A stretch of 64,000 nucleotides of DNA from Sisyra terminalis (GCA_958496175.1 OY292274.1:7812001-7876000), one strand, 5' to 3'; shown: positions 1 through 43,322, counted from the stretch's first letter. Program-made: numbers and translations. Notes: generated from the letters alone by a model not told the origin.

Positions 1-185
1 CACAATCTCATGCCAACGACTTTGCTTGAATAATTGATTAACACACCAAAAATATATTTAACTACAACACATTTTGACTTGAAGCTTTGTATGTATATAA
101 ATATAATCTTTAATATCTATTTTCTTCTTAAAAAGCCTTTTGGGTTTTGTTAGTCACAATTTTGCAGAAGAAAGAAAAGTTAACT

Positions 186-249
186 GCCAGGATTGAACCG
201 GAAGCCCCTTGAAAGCAGAGTGAAGGTATTCTCATTGCGCCATGAACAT
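186..249 (-). repeat. tRNA-like block with B-box
   Basis: On the minus strand an A-box-like ATGGCGCAATGAG is followed after about 30 bases by the B-box GGTTCAATC (plus-strand 191-199). Stems are imperfect, so this is a decayed tRNA-like or SINE-like segment rather than a functional tRNA. Similar blocks sit at 25285-25365, 47560-47632 and 52570-52640. Confidence 0.45.
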
Positions 250-587
250 ACCGATGATAACAACGATTATTTTCTACGTAAAACTACAGTAACATATGTA
301 CAAAAAAAAATAGGCTTATAGAATCCAAAAAAATAAGTAGCCTAGAACCATCTACGAGAGTTCCCTTTTTTTTTTAGTAAATCTACCTCCTGAAAAAAAG
401 CGTTTTTTTTAACAAGAAATGTCATAAGGCTTTTAATTTAAATAACTATCACGATTTTGTTTAAATTTTCTTTGCCAACAACGACTGATGCATATGTCGA
501 CAAGTTTTACTTGAAATTCACATTTCGCTATCAAATTACTGATAATAAACACAGACATAATCTGAACAAATAACAGAATATTATTTA

Positions 588-640
588 CTAGCTGAACCCG
601 GCAGACGTTGTCTTCCAGTCTATGGTTGTAAATAAATAAA
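588..640 (-). mobile_element. Helitron-type 3' end, reverse orientation
   Basis: Minus strand reads ...GTCTGCCGGGTTCAGCTAG. The same kind of end is at 45065 and, in plus orientation, at 52115. The other end of this copy was not located. Confidence 0.45.
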
Positions 641-2044
641 TTGAATTTAGCAAAAAAAAGCTTATGACTTATTAGAATCACTGCCCGTATCAACCCGCAG
701 TATCTCTCACTGTACCAATTATAACTTACTTTCAAGATATACGTTTATCAATTACGTTTAGAGAAAATTTGCTCTACCTTTAAAAATCACTGCACCATCA
801 TAGCAATTCAGTATTGACAGTTAACGACTATTGTATTGGTCGTTGAAAAAGCCGTTTTCTTGCGATCACAGGTATGTTTTCGACGCAAGAAAAAGATAAA
901 AACAATCTTTAAAGCGGATTGTATATCGTGACAAAATTTGAGCTAAATCAATGATAATTTTTTTGAGTTTTTGAAATCTGCATAAACCAATACCACAATT
1001 TTATATATGTAGATAAAAGATAGATTATTTATTGTTTATTTAAATCAGAGGTTGTCAAAGGTAGCCAACCCGCGAACCACAAAAGGCACCTTTAACAATT
1101 TCTTCGACCCGCGATATGCATCAGGCTTTCATAAAATGTATACCTTTTATAATGACCAAATTGGTGAAAACTGAAATATTAAAATGATTACAGTGTATCT
1201 AAATTTAATATGGAGAATTTGAAATATAACTTCAAAAGAGGCTCCCGGAGTTATGATGCATTTCCGAAGTGGACCGCAATATCATTTTTATCACCTCTGA
1301 TTTCATGTATGCTGGTTTTTCGATATCTTAAAAAAGAACATAGATTTTTAATTCAAGAATTCAATTTATATTCAATAAATGGGTGTCTATTTATTTATTT
1401 TAATCGGCCTTCTTCTGAACGCTACTTTTATTATTAATAATTAAACGTAAATAGGCAACCTTTTCTTCCGAAGAAAAATTAGCTGAACTTGATTACAAAG
1501 TTTCTATCAAATCAGTAAAGCTGTCTTTAAATTGGGACCATAAGTAAAATCAGAATTAAATATTGTTACAACTATTTAGATTAGACTTGTCTATGACCTT
1601 TCTTATATTTTTTTTTTGGCCAAACACTGAGATGTACCTGAAAACATAATATTATCGAATTCGATTAACCTGTTCTTCAATCATACGGTAGAATTCTGGT
1701 AGACAAATATTAAAATACAATTTTTTGACCTTTGCTCCATAATGACTATTATTGTGAGCAAAATCGAATAAATTCCAAACAGGTGTGAAATTGAAAAGAA
1801 TTTTACCTATTCTCAACTGCGATAATAAATAATATACCAATGAGAAGAATGCAGATTCAAAGGTGTAATTTGTGGAATCGGAAAAAGGTGTTAATGTATT
1901 TATAATTGACAACAAATAATAAATGTCTCAAACCGGTTCAGATTACTTAAACGATATATTTATACCTGTCATTCTCTCATTTTGGCCTTCAAGTTTTAAC
2001 TATGTTATTTCATATCACCAATTAAGCATATACTTGAATTTTCC

Positions 2045-2046
<2 letters not shown>

Positions 2047-2078
<32 letters not shown>
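2047..2078. repeat. (TA)n microsatellite
   Basis: About 16 uninterrupted TA units directly beside the end of a short Helitron-like element. Confidence 0.95.
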
Positions 2079-2082
<4 letters not shown>

Positions 2083-2087
2083 CAATA

Positions 2088-2394
2088 TAGCTGATCCCCG
2101 CGATTTCGTCTGCGGATCGTAGGGGTAGATTATATTTTCTTTTTAGATTTGCTATTTGTACTGGTGTATAAAATTTTTAATATCTCTTATTTCTTTTACG
2201 AAAAACATAACCATATACATATAAAAACACTATTTTGTCGACTTTAAATAAACTGAAAATTTAATATAGCCTATGATCAACGGAGATAGTGTAGCTTCCC
2301 AACAGTGAAAGAATTTTTCAAATCGGTCAAGTAGTTTCGGAGTCTATTCAATTAAAACAAGCAATCAAATCTTTCATCTTTATAATATTAGAGT
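2088..2394 (-). mobile_element. Short internally deleted Helitron-like element
   Basis: Minus strand starts TCTAATATTATAAAG (plus 2380-2394) and ends GGGGATCAGCTA (plus 2088-2100). Between them are the same subterminal blocks seen in the longer copies at 18439, 24649 and 58025, such as the TTGAAAAATTCTTTCACTG region. It is about 300 bp, so it is a non-autonomous deletion copy. Confidence 0.6.
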
Positions 2395-3465
2395 AAATTG
2401 TAACCAGGAATCAAAATTGACAACTTCAATCAAAACTAGAATTGGCTGTTAGAAATGTTTTATTTTAAATCATTTACAGATTAAAAAAACTTTACATTCA
2501 AATATTTATAAAAAAAAAATGCTAAAAGATTATTTGACAATAATATATTATACAATCTTTATTTTTAAATAGTATTTAAAACAATATTTGGAAAAAAATA
2601 ATATGTTTACTTGTTTATCTAAACTCTGCTCCACTGCCAGATATTGCTCCACATGCTACTCGAAAATTGACTTTTTAACCACAAAACAAATACTATACAA
2701 TTATCACAATTACAAATTCACAATATGAATTCCAATTAATGAATCCTACAATTTTACGAATTTCAAATTTATCAATACAATCTGGAAAATATTTTTTCAA
2801 TAGACCAACGGTTAACAATTACTATACCTGAATAAGAAAATATGTGTATAAAATATACGTACATGGCTAAATTTAATCCGTGTAAGATACAAGCCAAAGT
2901 ATGAAATGAAATACCACTATAACAAAATCATTATTTATTTTTATGAGATATCATCAATACATCTGAGGTATCAATGATCGAATTTGCATTTCTCACTAAT
3001 TCGTTAGTTATAATACTGACAATGTCCATTTCTGCATTTTCATCTATTTTTGACTAATTTTCCGATTGTTAAATTAACAGAATAATTTGAGGAAAAACTC
3101 GGTTTTTAATATCCTTTGTTTTTCAACAGCTCTTATAATTCGATTTTCACTGTAATGTCCTGTTTCAAAACTACAAACTTCACAGTGGTTAGAATTTAAT
3201 ATAACAATAGTACCTGTACTAATATATTTTTTACTTATAAAACACCGAAGACCCCCTGAACCATTTCTGCTCTTTATATTTACTTTAAAACTTATTAGTA
3301 AAAATTAGACGCGGCAATTATTTGGAAAAAGGGGTCTATTTTTTAGTTTGAAATATTAAAAACGTTTTTTTTTATAATAATGATAAATGTATAGCTCAGC
3401 CAATGCTAATAAAAAAATCTTTACTGGCCGCTCTGGAAGTGCATTATATTCCGGCGAGTCACATA
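2395..3465. other. No gene seen
   Basis: A+T-rich, with many stops in all frames and no splice-supported exon or recognisable repeat end. Confidence 0.4.
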
Positions 3466-4242
3466 TTAAATAACATGAGATTATTTGACTTTTTACTTTT
3501 AATTTTTTTTCTCAGAAACAAATGGATCAAAAGATTTAAGATCAAACTATTCTGACGTAAAATTTAACGCTCTACAAAAAAGGTCTCTTATGTATGAATT
3601 TTCGATTAAATCACTCCATTAAAAGTTATTCAACATTTAACTTGAATTAATTTGTTTAATTTGTATTTTGTAATTTATTCAACATTTAATTTGTTGACTA
3701 CAAGTTCTAAGAAATTTCTGATAGATGGCGTCAGGTGAAATGGTAAAAATTTATCATAGTCTCATTGGTCTCATTAATTAGTATGAAATTCACTTCGTAG
3801 GTACAAAATATTGATTAAAGTACGAAAATTTATCCTGGATAAATTGAATTTCACGACTATAGCGAATTCGGATCTTATGTCATCTGTCTTAATTGTCAAA
3901 AAATGATTTTTTTGTTTAATTTTCAATTCAAGCCTTAAAATTAACACAAATAATCACTGGCGCTCTAATGATAATAATTTTTATCTTCTCTTCCAATGAT
4001 TTTATAGTTAAAAAAAGTAAAAATGAGCAAAAAGCTGAAAATATTGCAAGATTTATATTAGGCACAAGTTAAATGTTGAATAACTTTTAATGGAGTGATT
4101 TAATCGAAAATTCATAAGAGACCTTTTTTGTAGAGCGTTAAATTTTACGTCCGAATAGTTTGATCTTAAATCTTTTGATCCATTTGTTTCTGAGAGAAAA
4201 AATTAAAAGTAAAAAGTCAAATAATCCCATGTTATTTAAATG
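3466..4242. mobile_element. Foldback element with ~180-bp inverted arms
   Basis: Left arm about 3466-3645 and right arm about 4065-4242 are near-perfect inverted copies: TTAAATAACATGAGATTATT versus the complement of AATAATCCCATGTTATTTAA. The roughly 420-bp centre is unique. The arms share the ends TTAAATAACATGGGA and the inner CTCTACAAAAAAGGTCTC with the arms of the element at 15289, so the two are relatives. No clear target duplication was found. Confidence 0.8.
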
Positions 4243-5285
4243 GTAAAAGTAACATGATACCGGCACGGTTTAATCAAGAAATTAAGAGCTTAATTGTATT
4301 GGATAATATTTTTTTTATATCTTAAACTAAAAATTCAGGGGGCAATTGCTGTAAAAAAATCAATTTGGGAAATAACGGACACCCTAATATTCATAGTTGG
4401 TTGCTAATAATAGGGCTAGTTGTTGCCATTTTGTTAGTAAATAACAAAATAAGTCCAAAATCATATTATAAAAATATCGTAAAACGAATCTTTATAGGGT
4501 TTCATTAAAATTATAATGTTAATCAATTACAATTAATATGGTTACCATAATTGTGTGAAATCCTAAATTCCGCTACAGACCATGGTTTGATCAGCTATGA
4601 TATAGATTAGAGGCGATCTATTTTCACTTTCAAATAAATAATTTTTCTTATCTTATCTCTTTTCATTTTAAGAAAAAAGTATCATTTTCAACAATGATTT
4701 GACACATTCATTGAATTAAAAATAATGTTTAAAAACTGAAAAATATAAATTAATAAAACAATATCCGCAATTATTTCCTTCTTATCGCATAGAGAAAAAA
4801 ATTAATTGGGGGTTCAAGATTTTAAGATTTTAGCGAAGCGTAATAATTATCTTTTTCTACGATTTATGGACAAGACGATGAACTGATAATTTTATGACAC
4901 AAATTTAAAACGTTATATAATTCATCTAAAAATGACTTGTTTCATAGTCCTTCTTTAAAAAGAAAAACTTTAAAATTTAGAATAAACGGGAATGTCATGG
5001 TCAGAGTCTTTTATATTGATGCTAATATTCAGATTAAGCACGTACATGAAAGATAAGAAATGTGTATGATACAACTCTAATCATCTATCATTTGCAATTT
5101 ATTTAAAATTAAATTAGCACGTTAAAGTTGTAACATAGTCTTCATTCTTTGGTCTTGATCAGGATTTATTTTCTTTGTTGCCTTGGAAGCATTATTGAAT
5201 TGTGTTCGGTAAAAAGTCATTAAAACTATCAATATATAATTATAGTAATATTACTTAATTTAAACGTGTTTGTTTAATTTTTTAG
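4243..5285. other. No gene seen upstream of the first traced PIK3C2 exon
   Basis: A+T-rich intronic or 5'-flanking sequence. No frame with usable splice signals was found that would supply the start codon. Confidence 0.4.
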
Positions 5286-36164
<30,879 letters not shown>

Positions 36165-36340
36165 GTCGATTATTTCAACCCTTTATTTCTTACTCTTTGG
36201 CAAAAGTTAATCATGTGTGAACTATTTGCCGTAAAAAATATTTACGGACAGGTGCTATTTGGACCTAATGCACAAAGACTGTTTTATGATTTAAACAATG
36301 CACATTATAACTTTGCTCATTTTCTAATGTAAGTCAAGTG

Positions 36341-36346
36341 AATAAA
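36341..36346 (+). terminator. Candidate poly(A) signal of the PIK3C2 gene
   Basis: AATAAA about 180 bases after the PIK3C2 stop codon, and the first one on this strand. Assignment rests on position only. Confidence 0.5.
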
Positions 36347-36611
36347 CAGTAAAGATTTTAAAATGTTTACATTTTCTATGACTTTCGTATATATCAAGAT
36401 ATTTTACTAAAGCTTGAGTTCATTTTCATTGTAATTAACAGGGCATTAGTACAGTAAGGCTCCGCTTCATGAGAGGGAATACGTTCCAATTAGTTGCACC
36501 ACTAAACTAAACAGCGTTAAACGAGTCCATTTTAACACATATATAATTAGAATATAGATTTTTAACTGCTAATATCTCAAAATAAGATTTTTTTCGCTAA
36601 CTTTGAACATT

Positions 36612-37041
36612 TATACTATGTATACCATATATAGAATATATTGCGGTTCAATTTATGTAGTATAATTTAATATAATAATATATAAAAATCGTACCATAAA
36701 CATAAATTTGAACAGAAGTTCAAACAAAAATATTCGTGACGTATTACCCAGATACGTATTTTGATTGCCAAGCAATATTCCTCAGTAGTCATCAAGTAAT
36801 TTGGATCACTGCTATGTTATGATTCTTCACAAAGCAGTTACGGAGTGATCCAAATTACTTGATGACTACTGAGGAAGATTGCTTGGCAATCAAAATACGT
36901 ATCTGGGTAATACGTCACAAATATTTTTGTTTGAACTTCTGTTCAAATTTATGGTTATGGTACGATTTTTATATATTATTATATTAAATTATACTACATA
37001 AATTAGACCGCAATATATTCTATATGTGATATACACAGTAT
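36612..37041. mobile_element. Near-perfect 430-bp palindrome nested in the Tc1/pogo-type element
   Basis: Arms of about 200 bp pair with few mismatches (ATAGAATATATTGCGG, GATACGTATTTTGATTGCC, CTCAGTAGTCATCAAG) around a short loop near 36810. Entirely non-coding. Confidence 0.88.
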
Positions 37042-37106
37042 AACCTCACACATACCATTACCATATAGTATACACTATATTGTATCCCACATATAGCCAA
37101 TAACAA

Positions 37107-37371
37107 GGGCGGATTCAGGATTTTTTTCTGGGGGGACACAACATCATCTTTCATTTGCAAGTGCGTAAAAGGTGCAACGACAAAAATTCTCAATTCCAGC
37201 CAGAAATAGACTAAAGTTTCACTAATGTTCTTTCTGTTATTTTATTTATATATTTTAACAACTTTAATAATTTGATTTGCTTCCAAGTATGTACTGTTAT
37301 GGAATCTCCACAGTACACAAAAATACCCGGGGGGGAGGCACGTGCCCCCCCTCTAAATCCGCCCATGGCCA
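37107..37371. mobile_element. Small MITE with GGGCGGATT ends
   Basis: Left GGGCGGATTCAGGATTTTTT and right CCCTCTAAATCCGCCC are inverted. G-runs and C-runs stand out in this A+T-rich region. Possibly hAT-related. Confidence 0.55.
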
Positions 37372-37455
37372 GTAACATACCAACACGGTGTGCGCTTTCG
37401 GGGTATCTAAATTCTACCGAGTAATACTAAAACAGGGTAAAGCGGGGTCTTACTG

Positions 37456-39124
37456 TTAATCAAAGTCAAATATAATTTAGTTAACTGATTAATCATATTA
37501 TTCTTATGGGCAACATTTCTAATTAAATTAATGTAAATTACTTTTTGATGAAAATATAACTCTTGCTAATTTATAAACATTTTACATGAAAAATATCTAG
37601 TAACTTCTTTTCATATATCTAAATCATTAAAACTACACCATAAAACTCATATATTTTTACATATCAATTATGATTTGAATACTGTTGATGCGGTATTGGC
37701 CTTAATAAAACTATTTTTTTAAGAAAAATTATAAAATCATTCCCAAAATTATCTATTTTTAATGCAATTTTATTTTGTATATTTTTATTGTACATTTGTT
37801 TGTTTACAACTATTCAAATAAAATACATTTTTCTTCAATTTGCAAAAATATCTGAAAATAATGTAGAAGACTGTAAGATAAGTGATACTTGCTTTTATGC
37901 TTAAATACCTTTTTGATTTTAAAGAACTTTTATTTCTAATTATATTCATTTATTCGAAACAAAAATGTCTTAAGTAAATTGGGATCTTTTGTATTAAAAT
38001 TGTTAGTCACTTTAAAATAATTGTTTTCAAGTTTAACAACTATTAAATTTACTTTTTATTATTTGTTAAACCCTGTAATCTTTCAGTGAATTGTTGTAGT
38101 TAAATTTTATGTCATATATTTTTATCCCATTTACATTTTTACACAATATTTATAATAAAACATAATCAATAGTAAACGTTTTCGTCAAGTAATTACTAAT
38201 AAAATCGATCGTATTTTATTTTTCTACTTATTGAATCAAATCTGTTTAATTTTCAGAATATATTTAGTATAAGAGCTAACAATTTCTGGAGACACTTCAT
38301 TTTAAAACACCTGATTTCTTTGATTATTTCTTATTGAACTTAGCTGATAGTTCGGTACGTATTGCACCTAAACTACGTATCCCGCGTAGAAGCAGCATTT
38401 TTTACAGCCTTTGTAAGCAGCTCCAATCTAACGTTCTGATTAGCGAACCGTAATCAATTTAGATTATTAATAATTTATTGTTTATTTGATATTATATCAA
38501 ATTTTTCCATTCAAGTACAAAAGAAAAAAATTAGCGCCCAAAATTGAATGTACATTTTCGGTCTTGTTAATTCTCTTATAGCCTTTTACGGTGTATCTCG
38601 AACTCCAACTTATGGTTCAAATTATAAAACTAATTAAAATACTTCATTTCATATATTTCGAAAACACAACCGGTATCCTAAAAAAAACAGAATTGAAAAT
38701 TTTTGTTGTCATTTAAAAGTTAGTGTGCATGACCCCTTGGCTCAAACGCTTATTTGAACCAAACTTATGAAACTAATTAAAACCAAACAGTCGAACGAAC
38801 AGTTTTTGAGAAAATAATCGAAAAATTCTTCTGGATTTACGGAATCAATAAAAAGCCTAGAGGAAGCACTCTTTTGGTAGAAACTTGTTTAACCTTTAGA
38901 ACGTTGCTTTATAGCGACAACAAAGGTAAACAATTAAAAAATCATGGCACAGACAAACCCAAAAATATTCAATCTCAATAGAAAAAATATAAGTAAAACT
39001 TCATTACTTTATTTACTATTTTTAGCATTGATAAATATTATAACTTATTATCATTTTATTACATAATTAATGTATTTTATTCACTAAAAAATGGATCAAA
39101 CATCAAGTTCTGACTTTAAATCAT
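37456..39124. other. No gene seen
   Basis: Intergenic A+T-rich sequence downstream of PIK3C2. No element ends or coding frame with support. Confidence 0.4.
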
Positions 39125-39817
39125 GTGGAGCTGATAATCTTTAAGGTAAAATTATTTTTAAAGATAAAGAATACAACAAAAACCCCTCGAAACAGACCAT
39201 TTTATGAGAAAATTGTTTCATGCAATTTCACCTACTTAACTTCTTATTTCGATTTCGCAAGGATTTTTCCAATCAATGCAATTCGTTTATATGCAATATG
39301 GTCGATGATGACTCAGTCTCAAATATTTAGCTCAATTTCACCGATACATACCATCCCTTATATCCTTTTTATGCACTTGAATAATGTCCTTTTTGAAATA
39401 ATGAAATGATATTGCGGGTGTCCTTTCTTCACATAGGACAAAAAAAAATTCACATTATAGCTCACGCAACGGCATTGTTTCAAAATCAATTGACAAAATA
39501 TATAACATATGCTTATAAGGAAAATCATTAATTTATAAAATTCAAAATATAAAATTCAAGAGGATAGGTGCGGAAAATCAAATTAAAACAATGTATTCTA
39601 TTAAAATAATTTATTAATGTTAAATATTAATTAAATATATACAATAACAGTTTTTTGTATATTTACAATAGCTTATATAAAGTATGTAAAAGAAGCTGTA
39701 TCATCTTATAGAAATATAAAAAAAATAAAAGCTTTCGACTTTTCTGATATTTTGATTATTTATCACTTCACGTTCACTGATTAATTGAAACACAATTTAC
39801 ACCACTAATTGTTGTAG

Positions 39818-40118
39818 AAAATCCATTCGTGTTCTTCTCGGTGGAAACCAATTGTGGAAATGATATTCATCAGAAATTTGAGTAAAGATTCTCAAACGAT
39901 CCACATCCATTCTTTAAACGTCCATTTGGAAATGACGAACAATTACAATCCATTGAAAAAGTTTAGGTTGTCTTCGGCAGCTTCTTCAGTAGCAAAAAGT
40001 TCAATTAGAAAAATATTTACAAGTTTCAATAATACTACCACTTACAAAACATTTATCACCCAAAACGATGAAACTTTCTTCAACCCCAACAAAACTGCCC
40101 TGATTCTTAATTTTCAGG
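39818..40118 (+). other. Exon-like open segment of uncertain status
   Basis: Open for about 100 codons between a TTGTTGTAG acceptor-like site (39809-39817) and a CAG|GTAAGT donor (40118/40119). A second frame over the same bases also reads plausibly in places (DPHPFFKRPFGNDEQLQSIEKV region), which suggests a frameshifted relic rather than a live exon. No homology recognised. Confidence 0.25.
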
Positions 40119-40645
40119 TAAGTTGAATTTGTAAAAATACATTGCCTTAAATTAATAAAACAATATTGAGGAATTTATATTAAGGGAACTTAGGCCGCAA
40201 CCCAATTTCCATAGTTGAATAAATGGTTGCCTTAAAACAGTGAGTAATTTTATCAACAATTTATAAAATAGAACCCTTACGTGAATAGTCAAGTGAAAAA
40301 AAATGTTATCCTGTGTGCAAAAGGACACCCGCAATATCGTTTGAAAGTTTCAAAAAGGACATTTTTCAAGTACATAATAAGGATATAAGGGATGTTTTTT
40401 TCGCTGTAATTGAGTTGAATATTATAGACTAAATAATCCTTAACCGTGTTGTATAAAAACAATTAGCATTTATTGGCTAGATCCTTTGAAAATTAAAACA
40501 GGAAGATAAGGAGGTGAAAATACATGCACCAAATTGGCCATAAAATTGGTTTGTTTTCGGGAGGTGACATTTCCTTATAAGGATATATTTTGTCAAGCCA
40601 TTTTGAAACAATGCCCTTACGTAAGTTGTTAAGTAAATAATTTTT

Positions 40646-40870
40646 GGCTCAAGTGTACTTTAGCACACCCACAATCTGACAACGTTGCATTTTCGACTTT
40701 GATTTAAATTTAATTCGCGATATTTTTGTTAATTCAATTCTAGTATGGTATAATTCTCTCTTTTGTGGCTAAATTTTCATTATGGACTGATTTAATCGCG
40801 GGTTAAATTAAAAACAACGTTGAAAATGCAACATTGCCAGATTTTGGGTGTGCTAAAGTACATATGAGCC
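40646..40870. mobile_element. 225-bp hAT-like MITE, copy 1
   Basis: Ends GGCTCAAGTGTACTTTAGCA and the complement of TGCTAAAGTACATATGAGCC, with 8-bp direct repeat TAATTTTT at 40638-40645 and 40871-40878. A related copy is at 63632-63837. Confidence 0.88.
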
Positions 40871-41894
40871 TAATTTTTTATCCTGTGTGCAAAATGACAC
40901 TCGCAATATCATTTCAAAGTCTCAAAAAGAACATTTTGCAAGTGCATAAAAAGGATATAAGGAATGGTATGTATCGGTGAAATTGAGCTAAATATTGTAG
41001 ACTTAATAATCCTTAACCCAAATGCATGAAAACAATTTGCATTTTTTGGCTAGACCGGCTAGATCATTGGGAAATAAAAACGGGATTTTAAAGAGGTGCA
41101 AATGCACCAATTTGACCCTAAAATCGGTCATTTTCGAGGGGTGAATTTTCCTTATAAGGATATATTTTGTCAATGGATTTTGAAACAATGCCCTTACTTG
41201 AGTTGTAATGTAAAAAAATTTTGCTCTGTGTGCAAAAGGACACCCGAAATATCATTTCAAAGTTTCAAAAAGGACAATTGTCAAGTGATGAAAAAGAAAA
41301 TAAAGGATTTTTTTTTTCGCAGAAATTATGCTGAATATTAAAGACAGAATAATTTTTAACGGTATTACATATAATAAATTATACTTCTTTGTACGTTAGT
41401 TATGATTTTTAGTAATGATCCTTTACTATAAAAATTGCAAACATTTTAACTCTTAATATCAATAAACAAATAATAATAAAATAAAATAATAACAATAAAA
41501 TATTTTATAAACAATTGTTTCTTAAAAGGATAAAATTTGAATAGATCTTTTTTTTTATTATTCTTTAATATTAGAATCGAAAGGATATTGTTTCTATGTA
41601 AGTACATCCTTGTATTTTAATTTTAATACTATGTTCAAATATATTGTATATGTACTCATCGCAATACAAAGTATTTCGGACATTGTACTATGATAAATTT
41701 GTTTAAAATTATTTGATATAAAATTTTAAATATGATTGATTATATGGGCCTATCGATCAAAAGTGTGCAGTCCGACACATAAATTGACTTTAAAGGAAAT
41801 ACAATTGTCCACAAAGTACAGTTGTAGATATGAAATTTTGAGCTAAATTCCAACAATTATGTACGCGAAAGGAAATTATTTTATATATTGATAT

Positions 41895-42182
41895 ATATAA
41901 ATCTAAAATACCCCATTTTCGATTTAAGCAATACCTACTAGATTAGTTAATAATCTCGTTGCCAACAGATTCTAAATTGTCAAAATTAATATTAAATAGA
42001 TAATTTTTCATATTTTTATCCATCCCGAAGAATCTACATTTAATCAATTCTATTATTTTTAGGTAAGAATTGATTATAACCTAATATGAATTATATTAAG
42101 TATTGAATTGTAAATTAAAATTAAATAAAATCTCTTATTTTTAGAATCAAATTAAAGTAGTACTTTTAATCTCATACTTACA
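41895..42182 (+). repeat. 5' LTR
   Basis: Begins ATATAAATCTAAAATACCCC and ends ATCTCATACTTACA. It does not have the usual TG...CA start. No classical TGG primer-binding site follows. Confidence 0.85.
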
Positions 42183-42209
42183 AATTGATTAAAAGACATT
42201 TCTTCAAGG

Positions 42210-43322
42210 ATGGCGAATAAAGAAGGAAATTTTTTTTTTTATCTCATAAAGAAGTTAAATAAAAATCACGTGGAAGCTATTTCAGAAGACAAGATAACTT
42301 GGTATGAAATACCAGAACAATTTAAAAATCTAAAGGCACATAGTGAACTACAAAAGCATAATACAGTGAATAATGCTTTTAAATCTATTTCAAAAATAAA
42401 CGGACACAGGAAAATAGCAATAAAAATTACTCCAGAAATTAAAACATTCTATTGGGACGAGGATGGCAATCTCTGTATTCATGAAAATTATTTAGAAGAA
42501 TACCAAGAAAAAGAGGAACCAAAAAGTTCAGACGAAATTTTACTAAGAAGAATAATAGAACTAGAAAATAAATTGTCATCCACGAACATTTTAAGTGTAA
42601 GTGACTTAGAAAGGAAATTCTTAATAAATAAATTTGATGGCACAAGTGAACCAATAAAATGGCTAGAAAATTTTGAGAAAGAGTGCGAAAGATATAATAT
42701 AACATCGGATGATATGAAAATAGAAACTATGAAACTATTCATTGGGGGTAACGTCATGGATTGGTACCAAGCTACTTTAATAAAACTGAAAATCTCGGAC
42801 TGGATTAAATGGAAAGATTCTTTTATCCAGACTTTCAAAAAGAACAATTGGGAACCAATCAGAAAAGCATTTAGTTATAGATATTTTGATGGATCAGTAT
42901 TGGATTATGTGATGAAGAAAGAACGTTTACTACTGGAAGCTGATCCTAATATTCCTGAACAAACCAGATTATATTTAATAGTTTATGGATTGCCAACTCA
43001 ACTACAAAATAAGTTGGAGAGAGAAATAATCATTAATATGCAAAATCTAAGAGAAAAACTGAAGAAATATGGAGATGAATATAAAAAGCGAGAGGAATCA
43101 ATAAGAAAGAAAGATAAAGAATCAATAACAAAAAAATTATATACTTATAATAAAGAAAAAGAAAAGAAACCTTGCGAGATTTGCGAAAAATTAGGTTTTG
43201 AAAACAGATTCCATCCAAGACAATTATGTTGGAATAATAATAAAATTAATAAAAAGATAAACGAAATTAATTTAAATAAAGAAGACCAGATAGATGATTT
43301 CATAGAAGAAAATTTAAACTAA
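42210..43322 (+). CDS. Retrotransposon Gag
   Basis: 370-residue frame. Residues about 130-260 have the Trp-rich capsid pattern of Ty3/gypsy Gag (KWLENFEKEC, MDWYQATL, WKDSFIQTFKKNNW). The C-terminus has a zinc-knuckle-like C-x2-C-x9-H-x4-C (CEICEKLGFENRFHPRQLC). The frame is intact from ATG 42210, 28 bases after the 5' LTR. The stop TAA directly follows a TTTAAAC heptamer, so Pol is probably reached by -1 frameshifting. Confidence 0.8.
   Translation: MANKEGNFFFYLIKKLNKNHVEAISEDKITWYEIPEQFKNLKAHSELQKHNTVNNAFKSISKINGHRKIAIKITPEIKTFYWDEDGNLCIHENYLEEYQEKEEPKSSDEILLRRIIELENKLSSTNILSVSDLERKFLINKFDGTSEPIKWLENFEKECERYNITSDDMKIETMKLFIGGNVMDWYQATLIKLKISDWIKWKDSFIQTFKKNNWEPIRKAFSYRYFDGSVLDYVMKKERLLLEADPNIPEQTRLYLIVYGLPTQLQNKLEREIIINMQNLREKLKKYGDEYKKREESIRKKDKESITKKLYTYNKEKEKKPCEICEKLGFENRFHPRQLCWNNNKINKKINEINLNKEDQIDDFIEENLN
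43313..43319 (+). promoter_or_regulatory. -1 ribosomal frameshift heptamer at the gag stop
   Basis: T_TTA_AAC in the gag frame (codons AAT TTA AAC TAA) is a canonical X_XXY_YYZ slippery site, with the stop codon next to it. A shift of -1 enters the frame that runs into the protease. A downstream structure was not modelled. Confidence 0.7.

Larger units (their letters stand above)
1..2040. other. No gene seen; repeat remnants
   Basis: A+T-rich sequence with no supported exon. The tRNA-like block at 186-249 and a reverse-oriented Helitron-type end (CTAG at 588-591 followed by CTGAACCCGGCAGACGTTG) mark mobile-element debris. Open frames here lack splice or homology support. An upstream PIK3C2 exon could be hidden, but none could be recognised. 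Confidence 0.5.
36452..37455. mobile_element. Tc1/pogo-type element with nested MITEs
   Basis: Ends CAGTAAGGCTCCGCTT and AAGCGGGGTCTTACTG (complement CAGTAAGACCCCGCTT), with TA on the left and TTA on the right, consistent with a TA target. No transposase frame is left. Two other elements lie inside it at 36612-37041 and 37107-37371. Confidence 0.7.
39125..41340. repeat. Tandem and inverted repeat block
   Basis: A unit of very roughly 450-500 bp recurs. It carries TTATAAGGATATATTTTGTCAA, AAACAATGCCCTTACG, GTGTGCAAAAGGACACCCG and TGAAATTGAGCTAAATATT. Direct copies run from about 40300 to 41340, and an inverted copy occupies about 39125-39560. A MITE interrupts it at 40646-40870. The inverted copy makes a foldback around an apparently unique 39560-40290 segment. 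Confidence 0.7.

Noticed and set aside
433..735. 100-codon minus-strand open frame
   Set aside because: No homology or splice context, and it overlaps a Helitron-type end at 588; likely chance in A+T-rich DNA.
1210..1437. 75-codon plus-strand frame as a possible PIK3C2 start exon
   Set aside because: Sequence does not resemble a class II PI3K N-terminus, and no suitable donor links it to 5286.
42439..42847. Minus-strand frames over gag
   Set aside because: Shadows of the A-rich gag coding strand.
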